Shown: positions 35,600 through 44,645, counted from the stretch's first letter. The stretch: 64,000 bases of DNA from Capillimicrobium parvum (GCF_021172045.1 NZ_CP087164.1:1984001-2048000), one strand, 5' to 3'. Notes: generated from the sequence alone by a model not told the origin. Program-made: numbers and translations.

Positions 35600-37258
35600 G
35601 TGTCGGTCAAGCTGGACGCCAGCGCGCTTGATTACACGATCCTCGCGATCTACTTCGCGGTGGTCCTCGGCATCGGCGCCGTCGCCCGCCTGACGATCAA
35701 GACCGACCTCGACTTCTTCCTCTCGGGCCGCTCGCTGCCGGCCTGGATCACGGGCCTGGCGTTCGTCTCGGCGAACCTCGGCGCGCTCGAGATCCTCGGC
35801 ATGGCCGCCAACGGTGCGCAGTACGGCGTGGCGACCGTGCACTTCTACTGGATCGGCGCGGTGCCGGCGATGGTCTTCCTCGGCATCGTGATGATGCCGT
35901 TCTACTACCGGGCGAAGGTCCGTTCGGTCCCCGAGTACCTCCGCCTGCGCTTCAACGAGCCGACCCACGCGTTGAACGCGAGCACGTTCGCGGTCGCCAC
36001 CGTGCTGATCGCCGGCGTCAACCTCTTCGCGCTCGCGCTCGTCATCAACCTGATGCTGGGCTGGTCGATCTCGGTGTCGATCCTGGTCGCCGCCGCGGTG
36101 GTGCTCATCTACATCACGCTCGGCGGACTGACCTCGGCGATCTACAACGAGGTCCTGCAGTTCTTCATCATCCTCGCCGCGCTCCTGCCGCTGACGCTCG
36201 TCGCGCTGCATAGCGTCGGCGGATGGGGCGGCCTCGAGGACCGGGTGCGCGAATCGGCGCTGGGCGAGGCCGGACTGCACGCGTGGAAGGGCCTCGGCAT
36301 CGGCAACGTCACCAACCCGCTGGACGCGAACTGGTTCGCGGTGGTGATGGGCCTCGGCTTCGTGCTGAGCTTCGGCTACTGGACGACGAACTTCGCCGAG
36401 GTCCAGCGGGCGCTGTCGGCGAAGAACCTGTCGGCCGCGCGGCGCACGCCGCTCATCGGGGCCTACCCGAAGGTCTTCATCCCGGCGCTGACGATCATCC
36501 CGGGGCTCGTCGCGCTCGTCACGGTCAAGGGGCTGGGCACGAGCAGCAATCCGGACCTCCAGTACAACAACGCGATCCCACTGCTCATCGCGCGCTTCCT
36601 TCCGGAAGGCATGCTCGGCATCGCGATCACCGGTCTGCTGGCGGCGTTCATGGCGGGCGTCGCGGCGAACGTCACCTCGTTCAACACGGTGTTCACGTAC
36701 GACCTCTGGCAGTCGTACGCGGTGAAGGGGCGCGACTCGGCCTACTACCTGCGGGTCGGGCGGCTGGCGACCGTCGGCGGGCTTCTGATCTCGGTGGCCA
36801 CGGCGTTCATCGCCAAGGGCTACTCGAACATCATGAACTACGTCCAGCTGCTGTTCAGCTACTTCAACGCGCCGCTGTTCGCCACGTTCATCATCGCGAT
36901 GTTCTGGCGGCGGACGACCGCGTGGGCGGGGTTCTGGGGCCTGCTGTCGGGCATCGTCGCCGCCGTCGTCACGCACAACCTCGCGTCCAACGGCGTCATC
37001 AACCTGGGGTCCGCACAGTCGCAGAACTTCTGGCAGGCGATCGCCGCGTTCGCGGTCGACGCGATCGTCACCGTGGGCGTCTCGCTCATCACGACGCGCA
37101 AGACCGAGGACGAACTGCGCGGGCTCGTCTGGGGCCTCGACCGCGAGGAGGAGGAAGACGACTTCGTCAAGGGCGACGACGCGTGGTACCGCAAGCCGTG
37201 GCTTCTCGGAGCCGGGGCGCTCATCCTCGTGGTGATCCTCAACATCATCTTCATCTGA
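35600..37258 (+). CDS. sodium:solute symporter (SSS family)
   Basis: A 552-residue membrane protein with about 14 hydrophobic segments. SSS landmarks are FFLSGRSLPAWITGLAFVSA near residue 37, NEVLQFFIILAALLPLTLVA, and ITGLLAAFMAGVAANVTSFN, the family signature near 345. The end has an acidic loop (DREEEEDDFVKGDD) before a final helix. The sugar branch of SSS and the nearby galactokinase make a hexose a fair guess, but they are on opposite strands. The next small membrane gene starts 4 bases downstream. Confidence 0.9.
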   Translation: MSVKLDASALDYTILAIYFAVVLGIGAVARLTIKTDLDFFLSGRSLPAWITGLAFVSANLGALEILGMAANGAQYGVATVHFYWIGAVPAMVFLGIVMMPFYYRAKVRSVPEYLRLRFNEPTHALNASTFAVATVLIAGVNLFALALVINLMLGWSISVSILVAAAVVLIYITLGGLTSAIYNEVLQFFIILAALLPLTLVALHSVGGWGGLEDRVRESALGEAGLHAWKGLGIGNVTNPLDANWFAVVMGLGFVLSFGYWTTNFAEVQRALSAKNLSAARRTPLIGAYPKVFIPALTIIPGLVALVTVKGLGTSSNPDLQYNNAIPLLIARFLPEGMLGIAITGLLAAFMAGVAANVTSFNTVFTYDLWQSYAVKGRDSAYYLRVGRLATVGGLLISVATAFIAKGYSNIMNYVQLLFSYFNAPLFATFIIAMFWRRTTAWAGFWGLLSGIVAAVVTHNLASNGVINLGSAQSQNFWQAIAAFAVDAIVTVGVSLITTRKTEDELRGLVWGLDREEEEDDFVKGDDAWYRKPWLLGAGALILVVILNIIFI

Positions 37259-37262
37259 GCTC

Positions 37263-37571
37263 ATGGCCGACCAGGAACCGGAACCGCCGCAGCCGCCGAC
37301 CGAGGAGGACCGCCGGCGCGCCGAGCGGCTCGAGCGATGGTTCGACATCCGCCGCATCATCGGCGGCCTGTTCGTGCTCTACGGCGTGATCCTCCTCGTC
37401 GCCGGCATCGTGGGGACGGACATCGTCAAGAACAAGGCCGACGGCATCAACATCAACCTCTGGACGGGCTTGGCGATGCTCGTCTTCGGAGTGCTGATGT
37501 GGGTGTGGGCGGTGGTCCGGCCGCTCGAGCGCGTCGCCGGCGAGGCGCCGTCAGAGCAGCCGTCCCCCTGA
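37263..37571 (+). CDS. small membrane protein of unknown function next to the symporter
   Basis: A 102-residue protein. The first 30 residues are charged and Pro-rich, then two hydrophobic helices (GGLFVLYGVILLVAGIVGTD and WTGLAMLVFGVLMWVWAVV) with a short loop, and a Pro/Ser tail. It starts 4 bases after the symporter stop, so it is probably an accessory subunit. Its last 21 bases overlap the opposing galK 3' end. I do not recognise the family. Confidence 0.75.
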   Translation: MADQEPEPPQPPTEEDRRRAERLERWFDIRRIIGGLFVLYGVILLVAGIVGTDIVKNKADGININLWTGLAMLVFGVLMWVWAVVRPLERVAGEAPSEQPSP

Positions 37572-38582
37572 GCCGGGGGCGACCGCGACCGCCCCCTCCG
37601 GCGGCGTGACGCCCGGTGGCAGCAGCGCGAGCACGTGGCCGCCGAAGCCGCCGCCGACCATCCGGGCGCCGGCGGCACCCGCGTCCTTGAGGCGGCGGAC
37701 GGTCGTCTCGACGGCGGGCGTCGACGCGTCGTACAGGTCGCGCAGGCTGGCGTGGCTGGCGTCGAGCAGGCGCCCCAGCCCGACGAGGTCGCCGGCGTGG
37801 AGCGCGGCCGCCGCGGCGTCGACGCGCGCGTTCTCCTCGAGGACGTGGCGGGCGCGGCGGTCCAGGGGCTCGGGCAGCCGCCGGGCGGCGTCGGGGACGG
37901 CCCGGCTGAGCGTCTCGATCCCCAGCAGGGCGCACGCGCGGGCGCACTCAGCGCGGCGCTCGTTGTAGCCGCCCGAGGCGTTGCTGTGCTGCTCGCCGGA
38001 GTCGAGCGTCACCAGCGTCCAATCGCCGGTCCGCAGCGGCACCGGCACGATCTCGAGCGTGGCGAAGTCGATGTGCAGCGCGTGCTCGGCGCGGCCGAAG
38101 AGCGAGGCGAGCTGGTCGAGCAGGCCGGTCTGTGCGCCCACCCACTCGTTCTCCACGCGCGCGCACAGCCGCGCCAGCTCGAGGCGGTCGCCGGGCTCCC
38201 GGCCGAGCAGCGCGAGCGCGAGGGCCACCTCGAGCGCGGCGGACGACGAGAGGCCGGAGCCCTCGGGAACGTCGCCGCTGATCTCCAGGCGCACGGGGGA
38301 GAGCTCGTGCCCCGCGGCCGCCAGCTCGGCGACGGTCCCACGGACGAAGGCGCGCCAGCCGTTGCGGTCGCCGTCGGCGGGCTGGGCGAGCAGGAAGCGG
38401 TCGTCCTCGTCGTGGTCGACGGCGCGCGCCTCGACGTGATCACCGTCCAGCGGCGTGGCGGTGACCGTGACGCCCTCGGCGATGGCGAACGGCAGGCTCA
38501 GGCCGCCGTTGTAGTCGGTGTGCTCGCCGATCAGGTTGACCCGGCCGGGGCCGAAGGCGGCGACGGGCTCGCGCGTTGCCAT
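37551..38582 (-). CDS. galK: galactokinase
   Basis: A 343-residue GHMP kinase that phosphorylates galactose at C1 (Leloir pathway). The galactokinase signature GRVNLIGEHTDYNGGLSLPF is at residues 13-32, the GHMP ATP loop VPEGSGLSSSAALEVA near 105 and motif 3 MVGGGFGGHVLALL near the end. No galT or galE is visible. The ATG lies 46 bases before the opposite-strand tRNA-Leu gene, so its promoter must be compact or overlap that region. Confidence 0.93.
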   Translation of the reverse strand: MATREPVAAFGPGRVNLIGEHTDYNGGLSLPFAIAEGVTVTATPLDGDHVEARAVDHDEDDRFLLAQPADGDRNGWRAFVRGTVAELAAAGHELSPVRLEISGDVPEGSGLSSSAALEVALALALLGREPGDRLELARLCARVENEWVGAQTGLLDQLASLFGRAEHALHIDFATLEIVPVPLRTGDWTLVTLDSGEQHSNASGGYNERRAECARACALLGIETLSRAVPDAARRLPEPLDRRARHVLEENARVDAAAAALHAGDLVGLGRLLDASHASLRDLYDASTPAVETTVRRLKDAGAAGARMVGGGFGGHVLALLPPGVTPPEGAVAVAPGSGGRLL

Positions 38583-38628
38583 GCGAGGGGTTCTACCTGG
38601 CTCGCCAGTCGCTACCCTGCATGCGCCC

Positions 38629-38712
38629 GCGGATGTGGCGGAATTGGTAGACGCGCAGGCTTCAGGTGCCTGTGTCCTTCGGGACGTGGAGGTTCGAGTC
38701 CTCTCATCCGCA
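38629..38712 (+). tRNA. tRNA-Leu (anticodon CAG)
   Basis: An 84-base class II tRNA. Acceptor stem GCGGATG (38629-38635) pairs with CATCCGC (38705-38711), with discriminator A at 38712 and no encoded CCA. The anticodon loop TTCAGGT sits on the stem CAGGC/GCCTG, giving CAG. A long variable arm (TGTCCTTCGGGACG) and T-arm with GGTTCGAGTCC are present. It reads Leu codon CUG, the main Leu codon here. Confidence 0.95.
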
Positions 38713-38761
38713 TACTCGGTCGGCCCGCGCGCGTCGTCGCGCCGGGGCTTGCGTCGCACGT

Positions 38762-38807
38762 CGCTCGGTGGGACAGTTCTCACCGAGCGGTAAGGGACCG
38801 CTCGGTG
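38762..38807 (+). promoter_or_regulatory. alternating hairpin in the leader of the sialidase-like gene
   Basis: Three copies of one arm: CGCTCGGTG (38762-38770), its complement CACCGAGCGGT (38781-38791), and ACCGCTCGGTG (38797-38807). The middle arm can pair with either the left (9 bp, 10-base loop) or the right one (11 bp, 5-base loop), so the RNA could switch between two structures just before the ribosome site at about 38813-38819. Alternatively the first hairpin is the tRNA-Leu terminator and the second an operator. Confidence 0.5.
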
Positions 38808-38825
38808 CCCCCCGGAGAGGTCCAC

Positions 38826-40391
38826 ATGCGAGGTTCCCGGCTACTCGCGCTCGGCGCGGTCGTCGCGACTGGGGCTGCCGCGCCGGCGGCGTCCGCTGCG
38901 GTCGGTCCGCTCAGCCAGGCGAGCAGCCTCAGCCCGTTCCCGGCGGCCTGCAACGGAGCGCCGCAGAACGGAACGGAGTTCCGCAACACCGAGGTCGAGC
39001 CCTACGTCGACCTCGACCCGACGCAGCCGTCGGCGCTGATCGGGGTCTACCAGCAGGATCGCTACGAGACGGGCGGCGCGAACGGCATCGGCACGAGCAT
39101 CTCGGCCGACGGCGGCGGCACCTGGACGCAGCTGCCGCCGGCCGCGCTGCCCAAGTTCACGCGGTGCGCCGGCGCGGCTCCCGGCAGCGTCGGCGACTAC
39201 GAGCGGGCCACCGACCCCTGGGTGACCTACGGCGCCGACGGCCGCGCGTACCAGATGAGCCTGTCGTTCAACGACACGCGCAACCTGGCGAGCGCGATGC
39301 TGGTGAGCACGTCGGACGACGACGGCGCGACGTGGAGCGATCCCAAGGCGCTGATCGTCGACACCAACCCGCACGTCTTCAACGACAAGAACTCGATCAC
39401 GGCGGATCCGCACATCGCCGGCAACGTGTACGCCGTATGGGATCGCCTGGTCTTCCCGAACGAGCGGGCCGGCGGCGTCTCCTACCTCACGGCCGCCGCG
39501 TTCCGCGGGCCCGCGTACTTCACCCGGACCACGGATGCGGGTGCGACCTGGGAGCCGGCGCGCCCGATCTTCGATCCCGGCCAGAACGACCAGACGATCG
39601 GCAACCAGATCGCGGTGACGGGCACGGGGGACCTGGTGAACGTCATGACGGTCTTCCGCAACGACAACGGCGCGGGCCGCAAGGGCGGCACCGTGTCCGT
39701 CCTGCGGTCGACCGATCAGGGCGCAAGCTGGAGCGGCGAGATCGTCGTCGACCGGCTCGGCACGGTCGGCGTCACGGACCCGCGCGACGGCGCCGAGGTG
39801 CGCACGGGCGACATCATCCCGTCGATCGCGACGGACGAGCGCCCGGGCCACGACGAGGTCTACGCCGTCTGGCAGGACGCCCGCTGGACGGGATTCCAGC
39901 GCGACCAGATCGCGTTCTCGAAGTCGACCGACGGCGGCCTCACCTGGTCGTCGCCCGTGCGGATCAACGGCGACGAGTCGACGCAGGCGTTCACGGCCGC
40001 GATCAAGGTCGACGATTCCGGCAACATCGCGGTCACGTACTACGACTTCCGCAACGACACGGTGGCGAGCCCATCGCTCGACACCGACGTGTGGGTGCTC
40101 CGCTCGTCCGACGGTGGAGCGTCGTGGAGCGAGGAGCGCGTGACGCCGTCATCGTTCGACATGCGCCAGGCGCCGTTCGCCAGCGGCTTCTTCGTCGGCG
40201 ACTACGAGGGGCTGACGGCCACCGGCGAGACGTTCAAGCCGTTGTTCTCGATGTCCGATCCGGCGACCGACACGTTCTCGACCACGGTCGCGGCGCCGTT
40301 CCCGGAGGCGACGATCGTCCCGGAGCCGGCTCCGGCCGGTCTCATCGCGCGCGACTTCCCCGTCCAGCGGGGCAAGCCGACGCCGCGCTGA
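38826..40391 (+). CDS. exported sialidase-like (BNR/Asp-box) protein
   Basis: A 521-residue exported protein. The signal peptide (RLLALGAVVATGAAAPAASA) is followed by a six-bladed beta-propeller marked by six Asp-boxes: SADGGGTW, SDDDGATW, TTDAGATW, STDQGASW, STDGGLTW and SSDGGASW, starting near residues 93, 161, 235, 295, 366 and 427. Asp-box propellers include sialidases and other surface glycan enzymes. I cannot see the full Arg triad of true sialidases, so activity is unproven. GGAGAGG precedes the ATG. Confidence 0.82.
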   Translation: MRGSRLLALGAVVATGAAAPAASAAVGPLSQASSLSPFPAACNGAPQNGTEFRNTEVEPYVDLDPTQPSALIGVYQQDRYETGGANGIGTSISADGGGTWTQLPPAALPKFTRCAGAAPGSVGDYERATDPWVTYGADGRAYQMSLSFNDTRNLASAMLVSTSDDDGATWSDPKALIVDTNPHVFNDKNSITADPHIAGNVYAVWDRLVFPNERAGGVSYLTAAAFRGPAYFTRTTDAGATWEPARPIFDPGQNDQTIGNQIAVTGTGDLVNVMTVFRNDNGAGRKGGTVSVLRSTDQGASWSGEIVVDRLGTVGVTDPRDGAEVRTGDIIPSIATDERPGHDEVYAVWQDARWTGFQRDQIAFSKSTDGGLTWSSPVRINGDESTQAFTAAIKVDDSGNIAVTYYDFRNDTVASPSLDTDVWVLRSSDGGASWSEERVTPSSFDMRQAPFASGFFVGDYEGLTATGETFKPLFSMSDPATDTFSTTVAAPFPEATIVPEPAPAGLIARDFPVQRGKPTPR

Positions 40392-40401
40392 GCAGCGGGT
40401 C

Positions 40402-40433
40402 CGGCGGGCGGCACACCGGCGTGCCGCCCGCCG
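40402..40433 (+). terminator. terminator hairpin after the sialidase-like gene
   Basis: CGGCGGGCGGCAC (40402-40414), loop ACCGGC, GTGCCGCCCGCCG (40421-40433): a 13-bp perfect stem 10 bases after the stop, with no T-run. Confidence 0.75.
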
Positions 40434-40532
40434 TGCCGGTCGCGCGCGGCTCCGCTCCCGTGGGACACAGGAGCCCTTCGTCGCCGGAAGCGGCATCATG
40501 GACCGTTCTCGACGCCGCCCACGGAGGCACGG

Positions 40533-42083
40533 ATGACGACGATGCAGCGCCGATCACCCCGCCATGGGACCGCGCCGGCCGCGCGACTCGCGCGCCTGGT
40601 TCCCCTGTGCCTGGTCGCCGCCTTCGCGGTGCCCGCGGTCGCCGCCGCCGCCCGCACCCCCACCGACGAGGCGGATGTGGCGTCGGAGCTGCCCGCGCCC
40701 GACGTCGCGCTCGGGACGCCCACGGTCGAGGACGGCCGGGCCGGCGTCTGCGTCTCCGTGCGCTGGCGCCCGGTGCCCGATGGCGCGCTCGACGGCCGGC
40801 CCGCGGATCGGGTGGCGAGCACGGGGACGGTGCGGCTGTTCGCCTACGCGATCGACGGTGCATCGGGGCCCGTCCAGCTCGCCGCCGCGGAGCGCCGTGA
40901 TCGCGTGGACCTGGACGGCGACCGCGAGCGCTACTGCTTCCGGCTGTCGGGCGAGGCGACCCGCCGGCTGCGCGCCGACGGCGCCACGAGCGCCGCCGCG
41001 CTGCGCGACCGCCTCCTCGCCGACGCGGTGCAGGCCGTCGACCGCGACCGCGATCGCGCGGCCGACGCGATCGGCGCCGACGAGGCCGGCCCGCCGCAGC
41101 TCGCCGCCAAGGCACCCTGCGACATGGCGCGGCTGTCGGCCGTCACCGCCCTGACGACGTGCCGCAACTGGGTCGTCTACGCGTCGCCGAACCTCAACGA
41201 CTCCGCGCCGGCGGCGACGATCGAGGCCGAGCTGCGCTTCCTCGCCAACCAGGGCTTTCGCGGGGTCGTCACCTACACGGTCAACGGGACCATGAGCCAG
41301 GTCCCGCAGATCGCGCGCAAGGTCGGCTTCCAGAAGGTGATCGTGGGCCTCTGGAACCCGGGCGCCGAGATCGGCCGGATCGACGCGATCAAGCAGCAGG
41401 CCGACGGCATCGTCGTGGGCAACGAGGGGATCCAGCGCCGGTACACGATCGACCAGCTCGAGGGCTGGGTCCGCCAGCTGAAGTCCTCGTATCCGAAGCT
41501 CGCGGTCACCGCGACGAACGAGTGGTACTGGTACCTGCCGTCCAACAACGCCGACGTGGCGCGCCGGCTCATGGCCCTCGGCGACTTCGTGTTCCCGAAC
41601 CTGCACGCGTTCTGGGACGCCAACCCGGCATCCAACGGCCTGTTCAGCGCGAACCCGAACCTCGCGGCGCAGTTCACCAAGGCCAACCTCGACCAGTTCT
41701 TCACCGGCAGGGCCGCAAACCCGCTCGGGCTCCCGGTCATCCTCAAGGAGGCGTGGTGGCCCGACCGGCTGACCGCGGGGCCGAACTGCCCGCTGCAGCC
41801 CAATGCCCCGCCGGGGGCTCCGCCGCCGCCGAGCGGTCCGCAGTGGCAGGCGTGGAACGGTGCGCCCTACTCCGAGGCGGCGCAGCGGGCGTTCTTCGCC
41901 GGGCTGACCGCGCGCGGCGTCAAGTTCGTCTGGGGCGAGCCGTTCGACATGCCCGCGAAAGCCGAGTGCAAGGCCCCGCCGCCCGCGGGCTACGGCGGCC
42001 TCGCCGGCCCGCACTGGGGCCTGTGGCGGGCGCCCGGCCAGCCGAAGCAGGTCGTCTCGGCGATCGACTACGGCCGGTACTGA
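40533..42083 (+). CDS. exported GH17-like glycoside hydrolase
   Basis: A 516-residue exported protein. The signal peptide (LVPLCLVAAFAVPAVAAAA) is followed by about 150 residues of unfamiliar sequence and then a TIM-barrel. The barrel has VVGNEGIQRRYTI, with the acid/base Glu near residue 298, and PVILKEAWWP, with the nucleophile Glu near 404, as in beta-1,3-glucanase clan A enzymes of family GH17. A Pro-rich loop (NAPPGAPPPPSGPQW) is inserted late. It probably acts on extracellular beta-glucan, as its neighbour also acts on extracellular glycans. Confidence 0.78.
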   Translation: MTTMQRRSPRHGTAPAARLARLVPLCLVAAFAVPAVAAAARTPTDEADVASELPAPDVALGTPTVEDGRAGVCVSVRWRPVPDGALDGRPADRVASTGTVRLFAYAIDGASGPVQLAAAERRDRVDLDGDRERYCFRLSGEATRRLRADGATSAAALRDRLLADAVQAVDRDRDRAADAIGADEAGPPQLAAKAPCDMARLSAVTALTTCRNWVVYASPNLNDSAPAATIEAELRFLANQGFRGVVTYTVNGTMSQVPQIARKVGFQKVIVGLWNPGAEIGRIDAIKQQADGIVVGNEGIQRRYTIDQLEGWVRQLKSSYPKLAVTATNEWYWYLPSNNADVARRLMALGDFVFPNLHAFWDANPASNGLFSANPNLAAQFTKANLDQFFTGRAANPLGLPVILKEAWWPDRLTAGPNCPLQPNAPPGAPPPPSGPQWQAWNGAPYSEAAQRAFFAGLTARGVKFVWGEPFDMPAKAECKAPPPAGYGGLAGPHWGLWRAPGQPKQVVSAIDYGRY

Positions 42084-42094
42084 GCGACGCGGGA

Positions 42095-42120
42095 GGGCGC
42101 CCGCGCGTGCGCGGGCGCCC
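42095..42120. terminator. bidirectional terminator hairpin
   Basis: GGGCGCCCGCGC (42095-42106) and GCGCGGGCGCCC (42109-42120) form a 12-bp perfect stem between the convergent GH17-like gene and the MFS remnant. It closely resembles the hairpin at 28666-28692. Confidence 0.75.
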
Positions 42121-42128
42121 CGGGAGCG

Positions 42129-42233
42129 TCAGTGGGCGAGGATCGGCTCGGCCGCGGGGTCGAGCTCGGGCGCGCCGCTGCGGAACAGGGTCGCCGCGAC
42201 GACCGCGCCCACCGCGAAGATGCCGGCCGACCA
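42129..42233 (-). pseudogene. MFS transporter remnant, C-terminal 34 residues only
   Basis: The minus-strand frame from the stop at 42131-42129 upward reads WSAGIFAVGAVVAATLFRSG followed by APELDPAAEPILAH. This is the last membrane helix and tail typical of DHA2-type drug-efflux MFS proteins. The frame loses similarity at about 42233, where the TetR remnant begins on the other strand, so only the 3' tip survives. It has no start codon or promoter of its own. Confidence 0.7.
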
Positions 42234-42739
42234 CCCGCCGCTTCGCCGACAAGGAGGAGCTGATCGACGCGCTCTTCGAGCAGCGCATCGACGAGATGGT
42301 CGCCCAGGCGCAGGCGTCGCTGGACGAGGACGACCCCTGGACGGCGCTGGTGCGCTTCTTCGAGCGCGTCATCGACGCGCAGTGCAACGACCGCGGCCTG
42401 ATGGAGCTGCTCGTCTTCCGCCAGCACGGGCAGGCGCGCGTGGCCCGGGCGCGCGACCGGTTCATCCCGCTCGTCGATGCGCTCGTCAAGCGCGCGCAGG
42501 CCGCCGGCGTGCTGCGGCCGGACGTCGTCGCGCGCGACGTCCCGCTCATCCACGTGATGCTCGCCTCGGTGATCGACTACACCCGCGAGATCCGGCCCGA
42601 GGTCAGCCGGCGCCACCTCGCGCTGCTGCTCGACGGGCTGCGCGCCGACAGGGGGCCGCGGACGGAGCTGCCGGGGCCCGCGCTCGAGATCGAGGAGGTC
42701 GCCGCGGCGATGTGCCGCTGGAAGGCGCGACCGCGCTGA
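42233..42739 (+). pseudogene. TetR regulator remnant lacking its DNA-binding domain
   Basis: The frame begins abruptly at RRFADKEELIDALFEQR, the helix that directly follows the HTH in TetR proteins (compare LYRHFxDKEEL), and continues through a complete ligand domain to the stop (VRFFERVIDAQCNDRGLMEL, then LRPDVVARDVPLIHVMLASV). The HTH and start codon are missing. The junction at about 42233 coincides with that of the MFS remnant. The two were a divergent TetR/MFS pair, and one deletion removed both 5' ends and the promoter between them. Confidence 0.8.
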
Positions 42740-42790
42740 CGGGCCGCGTGGCGGTGCGCGGCGCGCGACGGCGGCTGTCACGCGCGTCCG

Positions 42791-43717
42791 CTACGCGGGG
42801 CGGGCGACGAGCCCCACCGACGCCGCGGCGCACAGGTCGGCCCATGTCTCTGTGCTCACGCCGGCCGGCTTCAGCGCCGTGAGCATCAGCTCGGCCGCTG
42901 GGGCGCCCGCGCGCAGGCGGCCCGTCCGGTCCACCACCGCGATCGTCGTGTGCGCCCGCAGCAGCGCGAGGCCGATGCCGAGCGGATCGACCTGCAACGC
43001 GAGCGCCTCGATGTCGTCGTGGTGGTAGACGCAGACGTTGGCCGTCGGCGAGCGGCCCAGCGTGGCGGCAAAGCCGCGCTCGACGTCCTCGACCCAGCGC
43101 GACTCGAAGGCGATCTCGGTCTCCGGGTTGGTGACCCAGCGCATGACCGCCGAGCAGTCGGCGATGGCGAGTCCGACCCGCGCCGACCCGGCTCGCGCAG
43201 CGGCGGCGCGCAGCTCCCGGTCGAGCGCGTTCACGACCCGCTGCGGGTCGAGCATGCGGTCCGGGTACGGGTCCGCGCCCACCGGCCACGAGCAGCGCAG
43301 CAGGACACGATCGTCCGCAGCGGAGGGCGCCGGTTCGCGCGGGTCGGGGATGAGGATCCAGCGCTCCGTCGTGTCGCCGTGCAGGCGCACGAGGTGCTCG
43401 ACCACGTTCAGCGGCCGCGGGGCCATGACGTAGAGCAGGGTGTGGGCCGCGCCGGCGGGCGGTGCGCCGACGCCGACCGCCGCGAGCAGGCCGTCCAGCT
43501 CGAGCTCCAACGCGTCGGCCAGCCGGACGAGAACCCGCACCGACGGCAGGGGCGCCCGGCCGGTGGCTGGATTGCGGCCGCTCTCGATCGACCCGAGATA
43601 GCTCGGCGAGACCCCGGCGGCTCGGGCCACGGCGCGCATCGACAGCCCGAGCTGCTCGCGACGCGCGCGAATCCGCTCGCCGATGCTGTCCTGTATAACT
43701 ACCACCGTCTGCTTCAC
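42791..43717 (-). CDS. XRE-family regulator with large C-terminal sensor-like region
   Basis: A 308-residue protein. The HTH_3 domain (residues 10-66) reads RIRARREQLGLSMRAVARAA followed by GVSPSYLGSIESGRNP. The remaining 240 residues have no domain I can name but are evenly hydrophobic and hold HDDIEALALQVDPLGIGLAL, suggesting a ligand-sensing fold. It is divergent from the homocysteine-methyltransferase-like gene with only 23 bases between starts, so it likely regulates that gene and itself. Confidence 0.82.
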   Translation of the reverse strand: MKQTVVVIQDSIGERIRARREQLGLSMRAVARAAGVSPSYLGSIESGRNPATGRAPLPSVRVLVRLADALELELDGLLAAVGVGAPPAGAAHTLLYVMAPRPLNVVEHLVRLHGDTTERWILIPDPREPAPSAADDRVLLRCSWPVGADPYPDRMLDPQRVVNALDRELRAAAARAGSARVGLAIADCSAVMRWVTNPETEIAFESRWVEDVERGFAATLGRSPTANVCVYHHDDIEALALQVDPLGIGLALLRAHTTIAVVDRTGRLRAGAPAAELMLTALKPAGVSTETWADLCAAASVGLVARPA

Positions 43718-43740
43718 AGTACAGCGGAGGGGGGACGGAC

Positions 43741-44640
43741 GTGGTCGAGCAGTTCGAACAGCGCCTGGCGGCCGGCGAGGTGGTGCTTATCGACGGCGGC
43801 ACCGGCACGGAGCTCGAGGCGCGCGGGGTGCCGATGAACGGAAGCGTCTGGTGCGGGGTCGCGGTCCTGGACCATCAGGACGTCGTGCGCGGCGTCCACG
43901 AGGACTACATCCGCGCGGGCGCCGAGGTGATCGTCGCCAACACCTTCCCGTCCAACCGTCTCGCGCTCGAGCCGGCCGGGTTCGGCGACCGGGTGGCCGA
44001 GATCAACCGCCGCGCGGTCGAGACGGCGCGCCAGGCGCGCGAGAACGCGGCCGACCGTGCGGTCCTCGTGGCCGGCTCGCTGTCGCCGCACAGCGCCGAG
44101 GGCATCCCCGACCCGCAGCCCGGCGCCGACACGGTCCTCGCCGCCTTCCGGGAGCAGGTCGCGATCCAGGCCGAGGCGGGCGTCGACCTGTTCGCGCTCG
44201 AGATGATCCCGGACGCCTTCTACGGCCGAGCCGCGACCCAGGCGGCGCTCGAGAGCGGCCTGCCGGTCTGGCTGGGCATGACGAGCTGGTCGGGCGACGG
44301 CGGATGGCAGCACGAGGACGGGCTCGGCAACCTCGTCGCCGCGCTCGCACGGCCCGGCGTCATGGCCGTCAACGCGATGCACACCGACGTCGAGCAGATC
44401 GCGCCGGCCGTCGAGGAGATCCGCCAGCACTGGGACGGCGTCCTCGGCGCGTACGCCCATCACGGCGGCTGGGAGCCGCCGAACTGGATCTTCCACGACA
44501 TCAGCCCCGAGGACTACGCGCAGGCCGCACTCGGGTGGGTGCAGCAGGGCGTGCAGATCATCGGCGGATGCTGCGGCATCCGACCCGCGCACATCGCGCT
44601 GCTGCGCGAGCGCCTGCCCGCCCGCATCCCCGCCGGGTGA
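43741..44640 (+). CDS. homocysteine S-methyltransferase-family protein with an altered zinc site
   Basis: A 299-residue TIM-barrel of the BHMT/MmuM family. The N-terminal motif LIDGGTGTELEARG and the C-terminal zinc pair IIGGCCGIRPAHI (Cys near residues 276-277) are typical. The third zinc Cys usually stands in a G-x-N-C motif; here that position reads VNAMHTD near 210, with Ala instead of Cys and His two residues on. Zinc binding may be altered or the substrate different. GTG at 43741 is preceded by GGAGGGGGG. XRE control is likely. Confidence 0.83.
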   Translation: MVEQFEQRLAAGEVVLIDGGTGTELEARGVPMNGSVWCGVAVLDHQDVVRGVHEDYIRAGAEVIVANTFPSNRLALEPAGFGDRVAEINRRAVETARQARENAADRAVLVAGSLSPHSAEGIPDPQPGADTVLAAFREQVAIQAEAGVDLFALEMIPDAFYGRAATQAALESGLPVWLGMTSWSGDGGWQHEDGLGNLVAALARPGVMAVNAMHTDVEQIAPAVEEIRQHWDGVLGAYAHHGGWEPPNWIFHDISPEDYAQAALGWVQQGVQIIGGCCGIRPAHIALLRERLPARIPAG

Positions 44641-44645
44641 GGCAG

